DNA from: Gemmatimonadota bacterium
GTDB lineage: Bacteria; Gemmatimonadota; Gemmatimonadetes; Gemmatimonadales; Gemmatimonadaceae
Length of the DNA stretch: 53,607 nucleotides
Direction of reading: 5' to 3'
Assembly: GCA_031127095.1 (NCBI GenBank)
Contig: JARIEX010000005.1
Location: forward strand, 1-53,607
The notes below the pieces were generated by a model. It was not told where the DNA came from. It made no database searches and was given only the letters and a program-made list of their open reading frames with translations. A program made the position numbers and the translations under genes. Below, piece by piece: positions 19,205 to 27,517 of the stretch. How positions within the stretch are numbered: the first letter of the stretch is position 1; the number at the start of each line of letters is the position of its first letter.

Positions 19205-20626
19205 ATGACTCCTGACCATCCGTCCTGCTCCGGCTGCGGTCATCTCGACCGGCGCCAGTTTCTGGCCTCCGCCTCGGTCCTGTCGCTCGGTGCGCTCGTC
19301 GCTGGCTGTGGTGACGGCGTGATCAGCGGGCCCGAGCAGCTCCCCGACGGGATTCCGCAGCCCTTCCGGATTGATCCGGCCACCATCCCCGAGCTCGCGC
19401 CGGTGGGTGGGCGCACGGTGGTCGTATCGGGTGCCTCCTCACCGGTGCTGGTGGAACGCGTGGGGAGCCAGCAGTTCCGGGCGCTTTCGCTGGTCTGCCC
19501 CCACCGGGGCTCCATCGTGAATGTGGCGGCCGACGGGCTGCGCTGCCCCAACCACGATGCGCGGTTCGCCAACAATGGCACGTGGCTCAGCGGGCAGCCC
19601 ACCGCCGACCTGACGCCACTCGACGTGCGGCGGAACGCCGACGGATCGCTGCTGGTTGGCGGCGCCCTCACGCCGGCCGTGCTCGGGCTCGACCGGAACG
19701 CGATCGTGTTTCTCACCACACCCACCGGCAACGCACCCGCGGCGCAGACGGTTGCGATCACCAACGGTGGCGGTGGCATTCTCGGCAACCTCGCCGTCTC
19801 CCTCGCCTACGGCGCCAATCAGCGCACGGGCTGGCTGGCCATCGCCCTCAGCGACTCGGCCGCGCCGGCGACACTCACGCTCACGGCACTGCGTGGCACG
19901 CTGCCCGTGGGCAACTATACCGCCACGGTCACCGTGGGCGTCGGCAGTGGGGCACAGACCATCGCCGTGTCCCTGCTGATCCAGGATCCCACCACCCCGG
20001 CCAGCCTGCAACTGTCCACGGCCGCGCTCACGTTTGCGGCGCCGGTCGGGACGGTCCCTGCCGCGCAGACGGTGCAGTGCAACAACGCCGGGGGAGGCAC
20101 CCTCACCGGGCTGTCGGTCGCCATCGCCTACGGCGCTACGGGCACCAACTGGCTGTCGGCCTCCTTCAATCAGGTCACGGCCCCTGCCACCCTCACCGTC
20201 CGTCCCGCCGTCGGGGCGCTCGCCGTGGGCACGTACACCGCCATCATCACGGTGCTCGCCGCCGGCGTTGCCTCACGGACCGTCGCGGTCACGCTCACCG
20301 TCTCGCCGGCCGGACTGGTGGTCACCCTCTCCGCGTGGCCGGCCTTGGCCAACGTGGGCGGCGTGGCGGGCAGCGTGGGCAACGTCAACGGCGGCCCCGT
20401 GGCCATCACGCGACTCAGCGCCACCAGCTTCGGCGCCTTCTCCATGCGCTGTCCGCATGCCGGTACGACGATCACGGTCGTCAGCGGCACGAGCTTCCGC
20501 TGTCCCAATCACGGCGCCCTGTTCAACAGCGCGGGGGTGTGGCAGTCCTCCCCGCAACGCGCCGAAAATCTCACGCCACTCACGGTGATCTACACGCCCG
20601 GGGCGACCACACTGTCGGTGGTGTGA
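19205..20626 (+). CDS. Tat-exported lipoprotein with two Rieske [2Fe-2S] domains and two BACON/Ig-like repeats
   Basis: A 473-residue predicted redox protein. The N-terminus has a twin-arginine signal (Arg16-Arg17 in DRRQFLASAS) and a lipobox LVAGC with Cys35, so it should be folded in the cytoplasm, exported by Tat and lipid-anchored. Rieske domain 1: Cys98-Pro-His100 and Cys114-Pro-Asn-His117. Rieske domain 2: Cys416-Pro-His418 and Cys433-Pro-Asn-His436. Each is followed by a matching closing segment (NGTWLSGQP / AGVWQSSPQ, then LTPL). Between them, residues ~155-260 and ~265-367 are two similar Ig-like repeats with PAAQTV, APATLT and VGTYTA patterns, like BACON domains. An extra CxxC (Cys8, Cys11) lies before the Tat motif. 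The partner and electron donor are unknown; no quinone-reductase, oxidase or cytochrome gene is adjacent. Confidence 0.88.
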   Translation: MTPDHPSCSGCGHLDRRQFLASASVLSLGALVAGCGDGVISGPEQLPDGIPQPFRIDPATIPELAPVGGRTVVVSGASSPVLVERVGSQQFRALSLVCPHRGSIVNVAADGLRCPNHDARFANNGTWLSGQPTADLTPLDVRRNADGSLLVGGALTPAVLGLDRNAIVFLTTPTGNAPAAQTVAITNGGGGILGNLAVSLAYGANQRTGWLAIALSDSAAPATLTLTALRGTLPVGNYTATVTVGVGSGAQTIAVSLLIQDPTTPASLQLSTAALTFAAPVGTVPAAQTVQCNNAGGGTLTGLSVAIAYGATGTNWLSASFNQVTAPATLTVRPAVGALAVGTYTAIITVLAAGVASRTVAVTLTVSPAGLVVTLSAWPALANVGGVAGSVGNVNGGPVAITRLSATSFGAFSMRCPHAGTTITVVSGTSFRCPNHGALFNSAGVWQSSPQRAENLTPLTVIYTPGATTLSVV

Positions 20627-20667
20627 CCCCCAGCGGGTGCCGCCGGCGGGAAATGGATCGCCTCCGG

Positions 20668-20696
20668 TTGAACCGCGGGACGGACACGGCTATGTT
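20668..20696 (+). promoter_or_regulatory. Sigma-70-like promoter of the 19-gene unit
   Basis: TTGAAC (20668-20673), 17-bp spacer, TATGTT (20691-20696). Transcription should start near 20703, leaving a ~29-nt leader before the ATG at 20732. It is the best hexamer match in the window and lies just after the Rieske gene. Confidence 0.65.
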
Positions 20697-20731
20697 ACGA
20701 GGCTGTCTGACCCTAGCCAAGTAACGTAGCC

Positions 20732-21031
20732 ATGCCGACTTACGAGTTCCGCTGCCCCGACGGCTCCATCATCGAGGCTCGGTTCAAGATCTCCGAAGTC
20801 CCGGAAAGCATTCCGACGCCTGACGGCACGGGAGTGGCCACGCGCATCATCTCCGGTGGTGCGAGCCTCCTCTTCAAAGGCTCCGGGTTCTACATCACCG
20901 ACTACGGCAAGGACGGCAAGAAGGATCAGCGCACCGCTGGTGCGCCCTCTTCCGATGCCGGCGCCGCGGCCACGCCCAAGAGCGACGCGAAACCGTCCAC
21001 CAGCACCCCATCGACGCCGGCGGCTGACTGA
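20732..21031 (+). CDS. FmdB-like small protein with degenerate zinc ribbon
   Basis: A 99-residue protein whose start (MPTYEFRCPDG) and middle (RIISGGASLLFKGSGFYITDYGK) match the FmdB/CxxC putative regulatory family. The usual two CxxC pairs that bind zinc are gone: Cys8 is the only cysteine, and the second knuckle reads IPTPDGTG. The last ~40 residues are a Pro/Ala/Ser/Thr-rich tail, probably disordered. First gene after the promoter at 20668 and 43 bp ahead of argS. The family's biochemical role is poorly defined, and loss of the metal site makes a zinc-dependent role unlikely here. Confidence 0.8.
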   Translation: MPTYEFRCPDGSIIEARFKISEVPESIPTPDGTGVATRIISGGASLLFKGSGFYITDYGKDGKKDQRTAGAPSSDAGAAATPKSDAKPSTSTPSTPAAD

Positions 21032-21074
21032 TGCGTGGCCTGTCGCGATTCATCTCCCCGCTCTCCCGGACGCT

Positions 21075-22727
21075 GTGACGCACGCCGACGCCCTGCGCGC
21101 CGAGCTCTCGCGCGCGGCGCGCACCCTCGGTGCGCCCGACGACGTTTCGCCCATTCTCGAACGCCCGCGTGATCCGTCGTTCGGCGACTGGGCCACCAAT
21201 CTCGCCATGACGCTGGCCAAGCCGCTCGGCCAGAAGCCGCGCGACATCGCCACCGCCCTCATCGCCGCGATGGACACGGCCAGCGTCGGTGTGACGGCTG
21301 CGGAAATCGCCGGCCCGGGCTTTCTCAACTTCCGGCTCGATCCCGGTTTCCAGGCGCGGGGACTGCTCACGATTCTCGAGTCGCCCGACACCTTCGGACG
21401 CCTCGACATCGGACACGGCGCGCGCGTGGTGGTGGAGTTCGTCTCGGCCAATCCCACCGGCCCGCTGCACGTCGGTCACGGCCGCCAGGCAGCGCTCGGC
21501 GACGCGATCAGCACGTTGCTCGAGTACACCGGCTGGAACGTTGATCGCGAGTTCTACTACAACGACGCCGGCGCGCAGATCGCCAATCTCGCCAAGAGCA
21601 CGCAGGCGCAGGTACGTGCCATCGGTGGCGCGCCGCTCGAGATCCCCGAAGGGGGCTATCACGGCGACTACATCCGTGAAATCGCCGAGCGGTATGTGGC
21701 CGAGCATCCGGACGACGCGGCGGGCGACAATCTCTCGGCGATGCAGGCGTATGCCGTCGCCGCGCTGCGCCACGAGCAGGATCTCGACATGCAGGCGTTC
21801 GGCGTCAAGTTCGACACGTACTACCTCGAGAGCTCGCTCTACACCGACGGCTTGGTGAACAAGACCGTCGAGGGGCTGCAGGCATCCGGGCATACGTACG
21901 AGGAAGACGGCGCGCTGTTCCTGCGCACCACCGACTTCGGTGATGACAAGGACCGCGTCATGAAAAAGAGCGCGGCGAAGGGGGGCGACTACACGTATTT
22001 CGTCCCCGACGTCGCGTATCACGTCACCAAGTGGGAACGCGGCTACCATCGCGCGATCAACGTGCAGGGCGCTGATCACCACAGCACCATCACGCGTGTG
22101 CGTGCCGGCCTGCAGGCGCTCGATATCGGGATCCCCACGGGCTACCCCGACTACGTGTTGCATCAGATGGTGACGGTCATGAAGGGCGGCGAGGAAGTGA
22201 AGATCTCCAAGCGCGCCGGATCGTACGTCACGGTGCGCGATCTCATCGACGAAGTCGGTCGCGACGCGGTGCGCTATTTCTACCTCATGCGCAAAGGCGA
22301 CTCGCAACTGGTGTTCGATGTCGACCTCGCGCGCAGCCAGTCGGAAGAGAACCCCGTGTACTACGTGCAGATGGCGCACGCCCGCATGTGCGGCATCTTC
22401 CGCGTCGGCGAGATCGACGCCACCACGGTCACAGGCCAGGGCGTCGATCTCGGCGTGCTCTCCGAGCCGGCCGAACAGGAACTCGTCAAGCAGCTGCTCG
22501 ATTTCCCGGCCACAGTAAAGGGCGCCGCCGACAATCTCGAGCCGCATCGTATCGCCGCGTGGTTGCTGGAAACGGCGCGGGCCGGTCACACCTGGTACCA
22601 CAAGCATCATGTCCTCGGCGAACCCGAGGCCATCACGCGCGCGCGCCTCGTGCTCGCCCGTGCCACGCAGCTCGGCATCGCCGCCGGCCTGCGCATCCTC
22701 GGACTGTCCGCGCCGGAGCGCATGTGA
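21075..22727 (+). CDS. argS: Arginyl-tRNA synthetase
   Basis: Class I synthetase charging tRNA-Arg with arginine. Order of parts in 550 residues: N-terminal Add1-like domain, the HIGH box as HVGHGR after SANPTGPL, the catalytic core with DYTYFVPDVAYH, the KMSKS-equivalent as VKISKRAG, and a C-terminal DALR anticodon-binding helix domain ending GLRILGLSAPERM. No ATG is available in frame near the conserved start; GTG at 21075 (VTHADALRAEL) gives the expected N-terminus. The stop overlaps the GTG of the pfkB-type kinase by 4 bp. Confidence 0.95.
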   Translation: MTHADALRAELSRAARTLGAPDDVSPILERPRDPSFGDWATNLAMTLAKPLGQKPRDIATALIAAMDTASVGVTAAEIAGPGFLNFRLDPGFQARGLLTILESPDTFGRLDIGHGARVVVEFVSANPTGPLHVGHGRQAALGDAISTLLEYTGWNVDREFYYNDAGAQIANLAKSTQAQVRAIGGAPLEIPEGGYHGDYIREIAERYVAEHPDDAAGDNLSAMQAYAVAALRHEQDLDMQAFGVKFDTYYLESSLYTDGLVNKTVEGLQASGHTYEEDGALFLRTTDFGDDKDRVMKKSAAKGGDYTYFVPDVAYHVTKWERGYHRAINVQGADHHSTITRVRAGLQALDIGIPTGYPDYVLHQMVTVMKGGEEVKISKRAGSYVTVRDLIDEVGRDAVRYFYLMRKGDSQLVFDVDLARSQSEENPVYYVQMAHARMCGIFRVGEIDATTVTGQGVDLGVLSEPAEQELVKQLLDFPATVKGAADNLEPHRIAAWLLETARAGHTWYHKHHVLGEPEAITRARLVLARATQLGIAAGLRILGLSAPERM

Positions 22728-23665
22728 GCAGTTTCCCCAGTACCGCCAGCCAGGTCCTCGTCGTCGGTTCCGTCGCGCTCGATTCCGTCGAGACGCCGTT
22801 CGGCAAGGCCGATGATGTGCTCGGCGGATCGGGTACCTACTTCTCGTCGTCAGCGTCGCACTTCGCCCCCGTACAGCTCGTGGGCGTGGTCGGGGACGAC
22901 TACCCCGTCCACCTGCTGCAGCCGCTCGCCGATCGCGGCGTCGATCTGGCCGGCCTCGAACAGGTGCCCGGCTCCAGCTTCCGCTGGCGCGGCCGGTACC
23001 GCCACGATCTCAACTCCGCCGAAACGCTCGAGACGCACCTCGGCGTCTTCTCGAACTTCCGTCCGAGCATTCCGGAGCAGTTTCGCAAGGCACCGTTCGT
23101 CTTCCTCGCGAACATTGATCCGCGCCTCCAGTTGCAGGTGCTCGAGCAGGTGGAGAAGCCGCGGCTGGTCGCCTGCGACACGATGAACTTCTGGATCGAG
23201 TCGCGCCGCCCCGAGCTCGTTGAGCTCCTCGGGCACGTCGATCTCATTACGCTCAACGACGGCGAGGCGCGCCAGCTCACCGAGCACACCAATCTCGTGC
23301 AGGCCGCACGGTGGATCCTCGACCGGGGTCCGAAGCACGTCCTCATCAAGAAGGGTGAGAATGGCGCGTTCATGTTTACGCGCGACAGCGTCTTCTTCGC
23401 GCCGGCGTATCCGTTGGAGTCGGTGTTCGATCCCACCGGCGCCGGCGACTCGTTCGCGGGCGGCTTCATCGGGTCGCTCGCGGCCAGCGGCGACTTGAGC
23501 GACGCGTCCATGCGGCGTGCCGTGATCGTCGGGTCAGCAATGGGTTCGTTTGCCGTCGAGAAGTTCTCCAACGGCCGTCTGCTCGAAATCTCGCGCGCCG
23601 ATATCGACGCGCGCGTGCGGGAGTTCCGCCAGCTCGTGGCCTTCGACGAGGACCTCGGCGCGTGA
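22724..23665 (+). CDS. PfkB-family (ribokinase-like) carbohydrate or nucleoside kinase
   Basis: A 313-residue cytoplasmic kinase. It shows the family's N-terminal glycine loop (VLGGSGTYFSSSAS), central NDGEARQL and the C-terminal signature DPTGAGDSFAGGF with the catalytic Asp and anion-hole glycines. The substrate cannot be assigned; ribokinase-like sugar kinases and adenosine-kinase-like proteins both fit. GTG start in a 4-bp overlap with argS and a 4-bp overlap with purM, so it is translationally coupled on both sides. A position next to purM hints at nucleoside or ribose salvage, which is only inference. Confidence 0.85.
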   Translation: MSSFPSTASQVLVVGSVALDSVETPFGKADDVLGGSGTYFSSSASHFAPVQLVGVVGDDYPVHLLQPLADRGVDLAGLEQVPGSSFRWRGRYRHDLNSAETLETHLGVFSNFRPSIPEQFRKAPFVFLANIDPRLQLQVLEQVEKPRLVACDTMNFWIESRRPELVELLGHVDLITLNDGEARQLTEHTNLVQAARWILDRGPKHVLIKKGENGAFMFTRDSVFFAPAYPLESVFDPTGAGDSFAGGFIGSLAASGDLSDASMRRAVIVGSAMGSFAVEKFSNGRLLEISRADIDARVREFRQLVAFDEDLGA

Positions 23666-24714
23666 GCACGGCCGGCGACACCCCGCTCACGTATCGCGCG
23701 GCCGGCGTCGACATCGACGCCGCCGAAGATTCCAAGCATCGCCTCGCCGCGCTCGTGCAGTCCACGCTCACCGCCGGTGCGCGCGGTGCCTTCGGCGGGT
23801 TCGGCGGCATGTTCCGCGTGCCGGAGGGCTATCGCGCGCCGTTGCTCGTGTCCAGCGCCGATGGCGTCGGCACCAAGATCAAGATCGCCATCGAAGCCGA
23901 TCGTCACGACACCATCGGCCACTGCCTCGTCAATCACTGCACGAACGACATCCTCGTGCAGGGCGCGGTGCCGATGTTCTTCCTCGACTACGTCGCCTTC
24001 GGCAAGCTGTTGCCGGAGGTCGTCGAAGGCGTGGTGGCGGGCGTCGCCGCCGGCTGCCGCGAAAATCTGTGTGCCCTCATCGGTGGTGAAACGGCCGAGA
24101 TGCCGGGCGTGTACACGCCACCCGACTACGATCTCGCCGGCTTCATCGTCGGCATCGTGGAAGAATCGCAGGTCATCACCAGCGCCAACGTGCGGGAAGG
24201 CGATGCGCTGGTCGCGCTGGCCAGTGACGGGCTGCACACCAACGGCTATTCGCTGGCGCGCCGCATCATCAGCGACCGACTGCAGCTGGGCGTGCACGAT
24301 GCCTTCCCCGACGCCGGTGGCGCGTCCGTGGCCGATGTCATGCTCCGCGTGCATCGCTCGTACCTGCAGTGCCTCAAGCCGGTGCTGGGCCACATCCACG
24401 CCATGGCGCACATCACCGGCGGCGGACTGCCCGGCAACCTGAACCGGGCGCTCCCTGAAACACTCGATGCCAACGTGGACACGGCCTCGTGGACCGTCCC
24501 CTCTACCTTTCGGGTACTCGCCGAGGCGGGAGCGGTGGACACGCTGGAGATGTTCCGGGCCTTCAACATGGGAGTGGGTATGGTGGTCGTCACATCACAG
24601 GACAACGTGGGGCAGATCACGGCCCGTGCCGCGGCCTGCGGCATCGAGGCGTGGGAGTGCGGCACGGTCGTGAAGGGCACGGGTCGCGTGCGTCTCGACG
24701 GCGTCGTCACATGA
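23662..24714 (+). CDS. purM: Phosphoribosylformylglycinamidine cyclo-ligase (AIR synthetase)
   Basis: ATP-dependent cyclisation of FGAM to AIR, step five of purine synthesis. 350 residues with the expected LTYRAAGVDIDA start, SSADGVGTKIKIA, the GGETAEMPGVY motif, ASDGLHTNGYSLAR and AHITGGGLPGNL. GTG start overlaps the kinase gene by 4 bp, and its stop overlaps the following ATG (ATGA). No other pur gene is present in the window. Confidence 0.96.
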   Translation: MSTAGDTPLTYRAAGVDIDAAEDSKHRLAALVQSTLTAGARGAFGGFGGMFRVPEGYRAPLLVSSADGVGTKIKIAIEADRHDTIGHCLVNHCTNDILVQGAVPMFFLDYVAFGKLLPEVVEGVVAGVAAGCRENLCALIGGETAEMPGVYTPPDYDLAGFIVGIVEESQVITSANVREGDALVALASDGLHTNGYSLARRIISDRLQLGVHDAFPDAGGASVADVMLRVHRSYLQCLKPVLGHIHAMAHITGGGLPGNLNRALPETLDANVDTASWTVPSTFRVLAEAGAVDTLEMFRAFNMGVGMVVVTSQDNVGQITARAAACGIEAWECGTVVKGTGRVRLDGVVT

Positions 24715-25751
24715 CGGCGCGCCGTCCGCACGCGGCGGGGATCCGCGCCGCCCTTTGGTCGACCGTCGTGGTGGCCGTGGCCACGGCAGTGCCGCTCGTC
24801 GCACCCGCGGCGCAGACCACCTCCGGCCCGTGCACCGTCTCGCCGGCCACTTTCTCGGGCTCCGACGTCTGCCAGAAGGGACGCGACCTGTTCGGCTTCG
24901 TCGTGCCGCAAATCGGCGTGGCGGTTGCCACCGGTAACCCCGTGCTCGGCGAAGGTGGCACGCTGGGCGGATGGCCCAAGCGCGCCTTTTCGCTGCGCCT
25001 CAGCGCCGTTGATGGACTGCTCCCGGCCAATGCCGTACCGCTCAGCGTCACCGGCACGGCGGTGCGCAGCGATTTCGGCGCGGTGCGCACGCCCGTGCCG
25101 ATGCCGTCGGCCGATGCCGCCATCGGGCTCTTCCCCGGCATTCCGCTCGGGATCACGAACACGCTCGGTGTCGATGTCCTGCTGGGGGCCACCTATCTGC
25201 CCACGGTCAGCGAGAGCGAGTTCGCCGTGACCCCCGTTGGCAACGGCGTCGCATTGCAGTACGGCGTGCGCGTGGGGGCCCTGCAGGAATCGTCGTTCAT
25301 TCCGGGCGTCAGCGTGAGCTACGTGCGGCGCAAGATGCCGACCGTCGATCTGGGCTACACCCCCAACAACGATACGCTGTCCGTGACCGGCACGTCGGTC
25401 ACGGCCAATGCCATTCGCATCGTGGCCAGCAAGCGGGTGGCGATTCTTGGTGTTGCCGTCGGTGTGGGACGCGACGAGATCGAGGGGTCGGCGTCCATGC
25501 GGGCGTCGGTGAACGAAACCGTGCTCGGCACCAGCCAGCGCATCAGCGTGTCGCTCCCTAACCTGCGCTACGCGACCACGCGCAACACGGCGTTCGCGAA
25601 CGTGTCGTTGGGACTCGGGCTGGCGCGACTCGTCGGTGAATACGGCTGGTCGAGTCAGGGCACCGTGCAGGAAACGATCAATCAGTTCGGCGGTCGCAAG
25701 GCCGATGAAGGGTATCGCTACGGATCGATCGGCATCGCCTTCCGGCTCTGA
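24711..25751 (+). CDS. Predicted outer-membrane beta-barrel protein, unknown function
   Basis: A 346-residue exported protein: signal peptide (RAALWSTVVVAVATAVPLVAPAAQ), then amphipathic strands with the alternating pattern of a small outer-membrane barrel (LGVDVLLGATYLP, GVRVGALQESSFIPGVSVSYVRR, IRIVASKRVAILGVAVGVGRDE) and a final strand YGSIGIAFRL ending in a hydrophobic/basic residue. Two cysteines (GPCTVS, SDVCQK) near the mature N-terminus may pair. I do not recognise a specific family. It is tucked between purM (4-bp overlap) and ribD (16-bp gap), an odd place for an envelope protein. Confidence 0.75.
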   Translation: MTARRPHAAGIRAALWSTVVVAVATAVPLVAPAAQTTSGPCTVSPATFSGSDVCQKGRDLFGFVVPQIGVAVATGNPVLGEGGTLGGWPKRAFSLRLSAVDGLLPANAVPLSVTGTAVRSDFGAVRTPVPMPSADAAIGLFPGIPLGITNTLGVDVLLGATYLPTVSESEFAVTPVGNGVALQYGVRVGALQESSFIPGVSVSYVRRKMPTVDLGYTPNNDTLSVTGTSVTANAIRIVASKRVAILGVAVGVGRDEIEGSASMRASVNETVLGTSQRISVSLPNLRYATTRNTAFANVSLGLGLARLVGEYGWSSQGTVQETINQFGGRKADEGYRYGSIGIAFRL

Positions 25752-25767
25752 CGGCCGTCCGTCGCCC

Positions 25768-26886
25768 GTGACTGAAGCGCACGAGTCGGCCGCCGCGGCC
25801 GACGACGTGCGCTTCATGCGTCGCGCCCTCGAACTCGGCGAGCGTGGCGCCGGGCGCGTGGCCCCAAACCCGAAGGTCGGGGCGGTCATCGTCTCCCAGG
25901 GCACCGTGGTCGGCGAAGGATGGCATGCCGAATACGGGCAGGCGCACGCCGAGGTGAATGCCCTCGCGCAGGCCGGCGCGCATGCGCGCGGCGCCACGGC
26001 GTATGTCTCGCTCGAGCCGTGCAACCACACGGGGCGCACCGGCCCGTGTACCGAGGCACTCATCGCGGCCGGGATTGCGCGCGTGGTGTACGCCGCGGCC
26101 GATCCCAATCCCACGGCTGCGGGCGGGGCCCGCCGCCTCGCGGAGGCCGGCCTGGACGTCTCCGGCGGCATACTCGCCGAGGAGGCTGCCTACCGCAACG
26201 CACCGTTCTTGTTCGACGCGAGCGGCGCGGCGCGTCGCGCCGGGCGTCCGTTCGTCACCCTCAAGCTGGCGCTGTCCATTGACGGTGCCATCGTGGACGC
26301 CTCACGCCAGCCGGGATGGCTCACCGGCGAAGAGGCGCGCGCGGCGGTGCATCGGCTTCGCGCCGAGGCCGACGCCATCGCTGTCGGGATCGGCACCGCG
26401 GTGGCCGATGATCCCGCGCTGACCGTCCGTGAGGGGATCACGCCACGGGTGTCGCCGCTCCGGGTAGTCTTCGACCGCACGGCGCGCTTGCCGCTGGCCA
26501 GCCAGCTGGTGCGTACGGCGCGCGAGCGCCCTGTGCTCGTGATCACCAACGGCAGCGCCCCGGCCGCCGAAGCCGCCCTCGGGGCGGCCGGCGTGCACAC
26601 GCTCGCCGCGCCCTCCACCCGCGACGCCCTGCACGCGCTGGGCACCCGCGGCGTCCGCCATTTGTTGGTGGAGGGTGGCGCGCTGCTGGGATCGGCGCTG
26701 CTCGACGCCGGTCTGGTCGACCGCCTCGTTATCTTTCAGGCACCGGTCATCCTGGGCGCGGGTGCGCTGTCGGCCTTTGCTGCGTTTCCGTCACAGCGGG
26801 CGCAGCAGGCACCGCGGTTGCGCGTCCTGGAGCGGAAGGCACTGGGTGCCGACCTGATGACCGTCTACGCTGTTTCTGGAGACTGA
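25768..26886 (+). CDS. ribD: Bifunctional riboflavin deaminase/reductase
   Basis: Deaminates the pyrimidine product of GTP cyclohydrolase II and then reduces the ribosyl side chain with NADPH. The 372 residues hold an N-terminal cytidine-deaminase-like domain with zinc ligands His60 (HAEVNAL), Cys85 and Cys94 (PCNHTGRTGPC) at the spacing seen in known RibD, then the reductase domain from ~residue 155 (PFVTLKLALSIDGAI... HLLVEGGALLGSALLDAGLVDRL). The GTG at 25768 is chosen because the next ATG (25817) would remove the first conserved helix. Followed after 7 bp by ribE. Confidence 0.95.
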   Translation: MTEAHESAAAADDVRFMRRALELGERGAGRVAPNPKVGAVIVSQGTVVGEGWHAEYGQAHAEVNALAQAGAHARGATAYVSLEPCNHTGRTGPCTEALIAAGIARVVYAAADPNPTAAGGARRLAEAGLDVSGGILAEEAAYRNAPFLFDASGAARRAGRPFVTLKLALSIDGAIVDASRQPGWLTGEEARAAVHRLRAEADAIAVGIGTAVADDPALTVREGITPRVSPLRVVFDRTARLPLASQLVRTARERPVLVITNGSAPAAEAALGAAGVHTLAAPSTRDALHALGTRGVRHLLVEGGALLGSALLDAGLVDRLVIFQAPVILGAGALSAFAAFPSQRAQQAPRLRVLERKALGADLMTVYAVSGD

Positions 26887-26893
26887 CGAGAGG

Positions 26894-27517
26894 ATGTTCA
26901 CGGGGCTCGTGGACGACCTGGGACTCATCACCCACGTCGCCGACACGCCGGCCGGGCGCGAACTGCGCATCCGCTGCCGCTATACCGACCTGGCCGACGG
27001 CGAAAGCATCGCCGTCAACGGCGCGTGCCTCACCGTGCGCGAGCATGGCGTGCACGACGACGAGGCCGGCTGGTTCACCGTCGCCGCCGTGATCACCACC
27101 CTCGGGCGCACCACGATCGACGGCTGGTGCGCCGGCGATCGGGTCAATCTCGAGCGCGCCATGCGCCTCGGCGACCGGCTGGGCGGGCACATCGTGCTCG
27201 GCCACGTCGACGATCTCGCCACCGTGTCGCACACCGAGCAAGTGGGCGATGCGTGGCTTGTCGATCTGGTGCTGCCGCCGGCGCTGCGTCCGCTCATGGT
27301 GGCACACGGGTCGATTACCGTGAACGGGGTCAGTCTCACCGTCAATGCGCTGCGCGCCGATGGCGTGCAGCTGTCCATCATCGAATACACGAAACGGCAC
27401 ACCACGCTCGGCGAACTCGTCGCCGGTGACCGGGTGCATGTCGAAGCCGATGTGCTGGCAAAGCACGTCGAACGGTTGCTCGCGCCATGGCGCGGCACAG
27501 GGGCTGGAGTCGCATGA
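26894..27517 (+). CDS. ribE: Riboflavin synthase alpha chain
   Basis: Dismutates two 6,7-dimethyl-8-ribityllumazines to riboflavin plus the pyrimidine precursor. 207 residues with the duplicated lumazine-binding fold: [10 protein letters not shown] and [12 protein letters not shown] in the first half, [11 protein letters not shown] and [13 protein letters not shown] in the second, ending with [35 protein letters not shown]-type Shine-Dalgarno precedes the ATG. The stop overlaps the ribBA start (ATGA). Confidence 0.95.
   Translation: MFTGLVDDLGLITHVADTPAGRELRIRCRYTDLADGESIAVNGACLTVREHGVHDDEAGWFTVAAVITTLGRTTIDGWCAGDRVNLERAMRLGDRLGGHIVLGHVDDLATVSHTEQVGDAWLVDLVLPPALRPLMVAHGSITVNGVSLTVNALRADGVQLSIIEYTKRHTTLGELVAGDRVHVEADVLAKHVERLLAPWRGTGAGVA

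Noticed and set aside
25752-25767. FMN riboswitch for the riboflavin genes
   Set aside because: The gap before ribD is only 16 bp, and no conserved FMN-element blocks were found upstream of the run.
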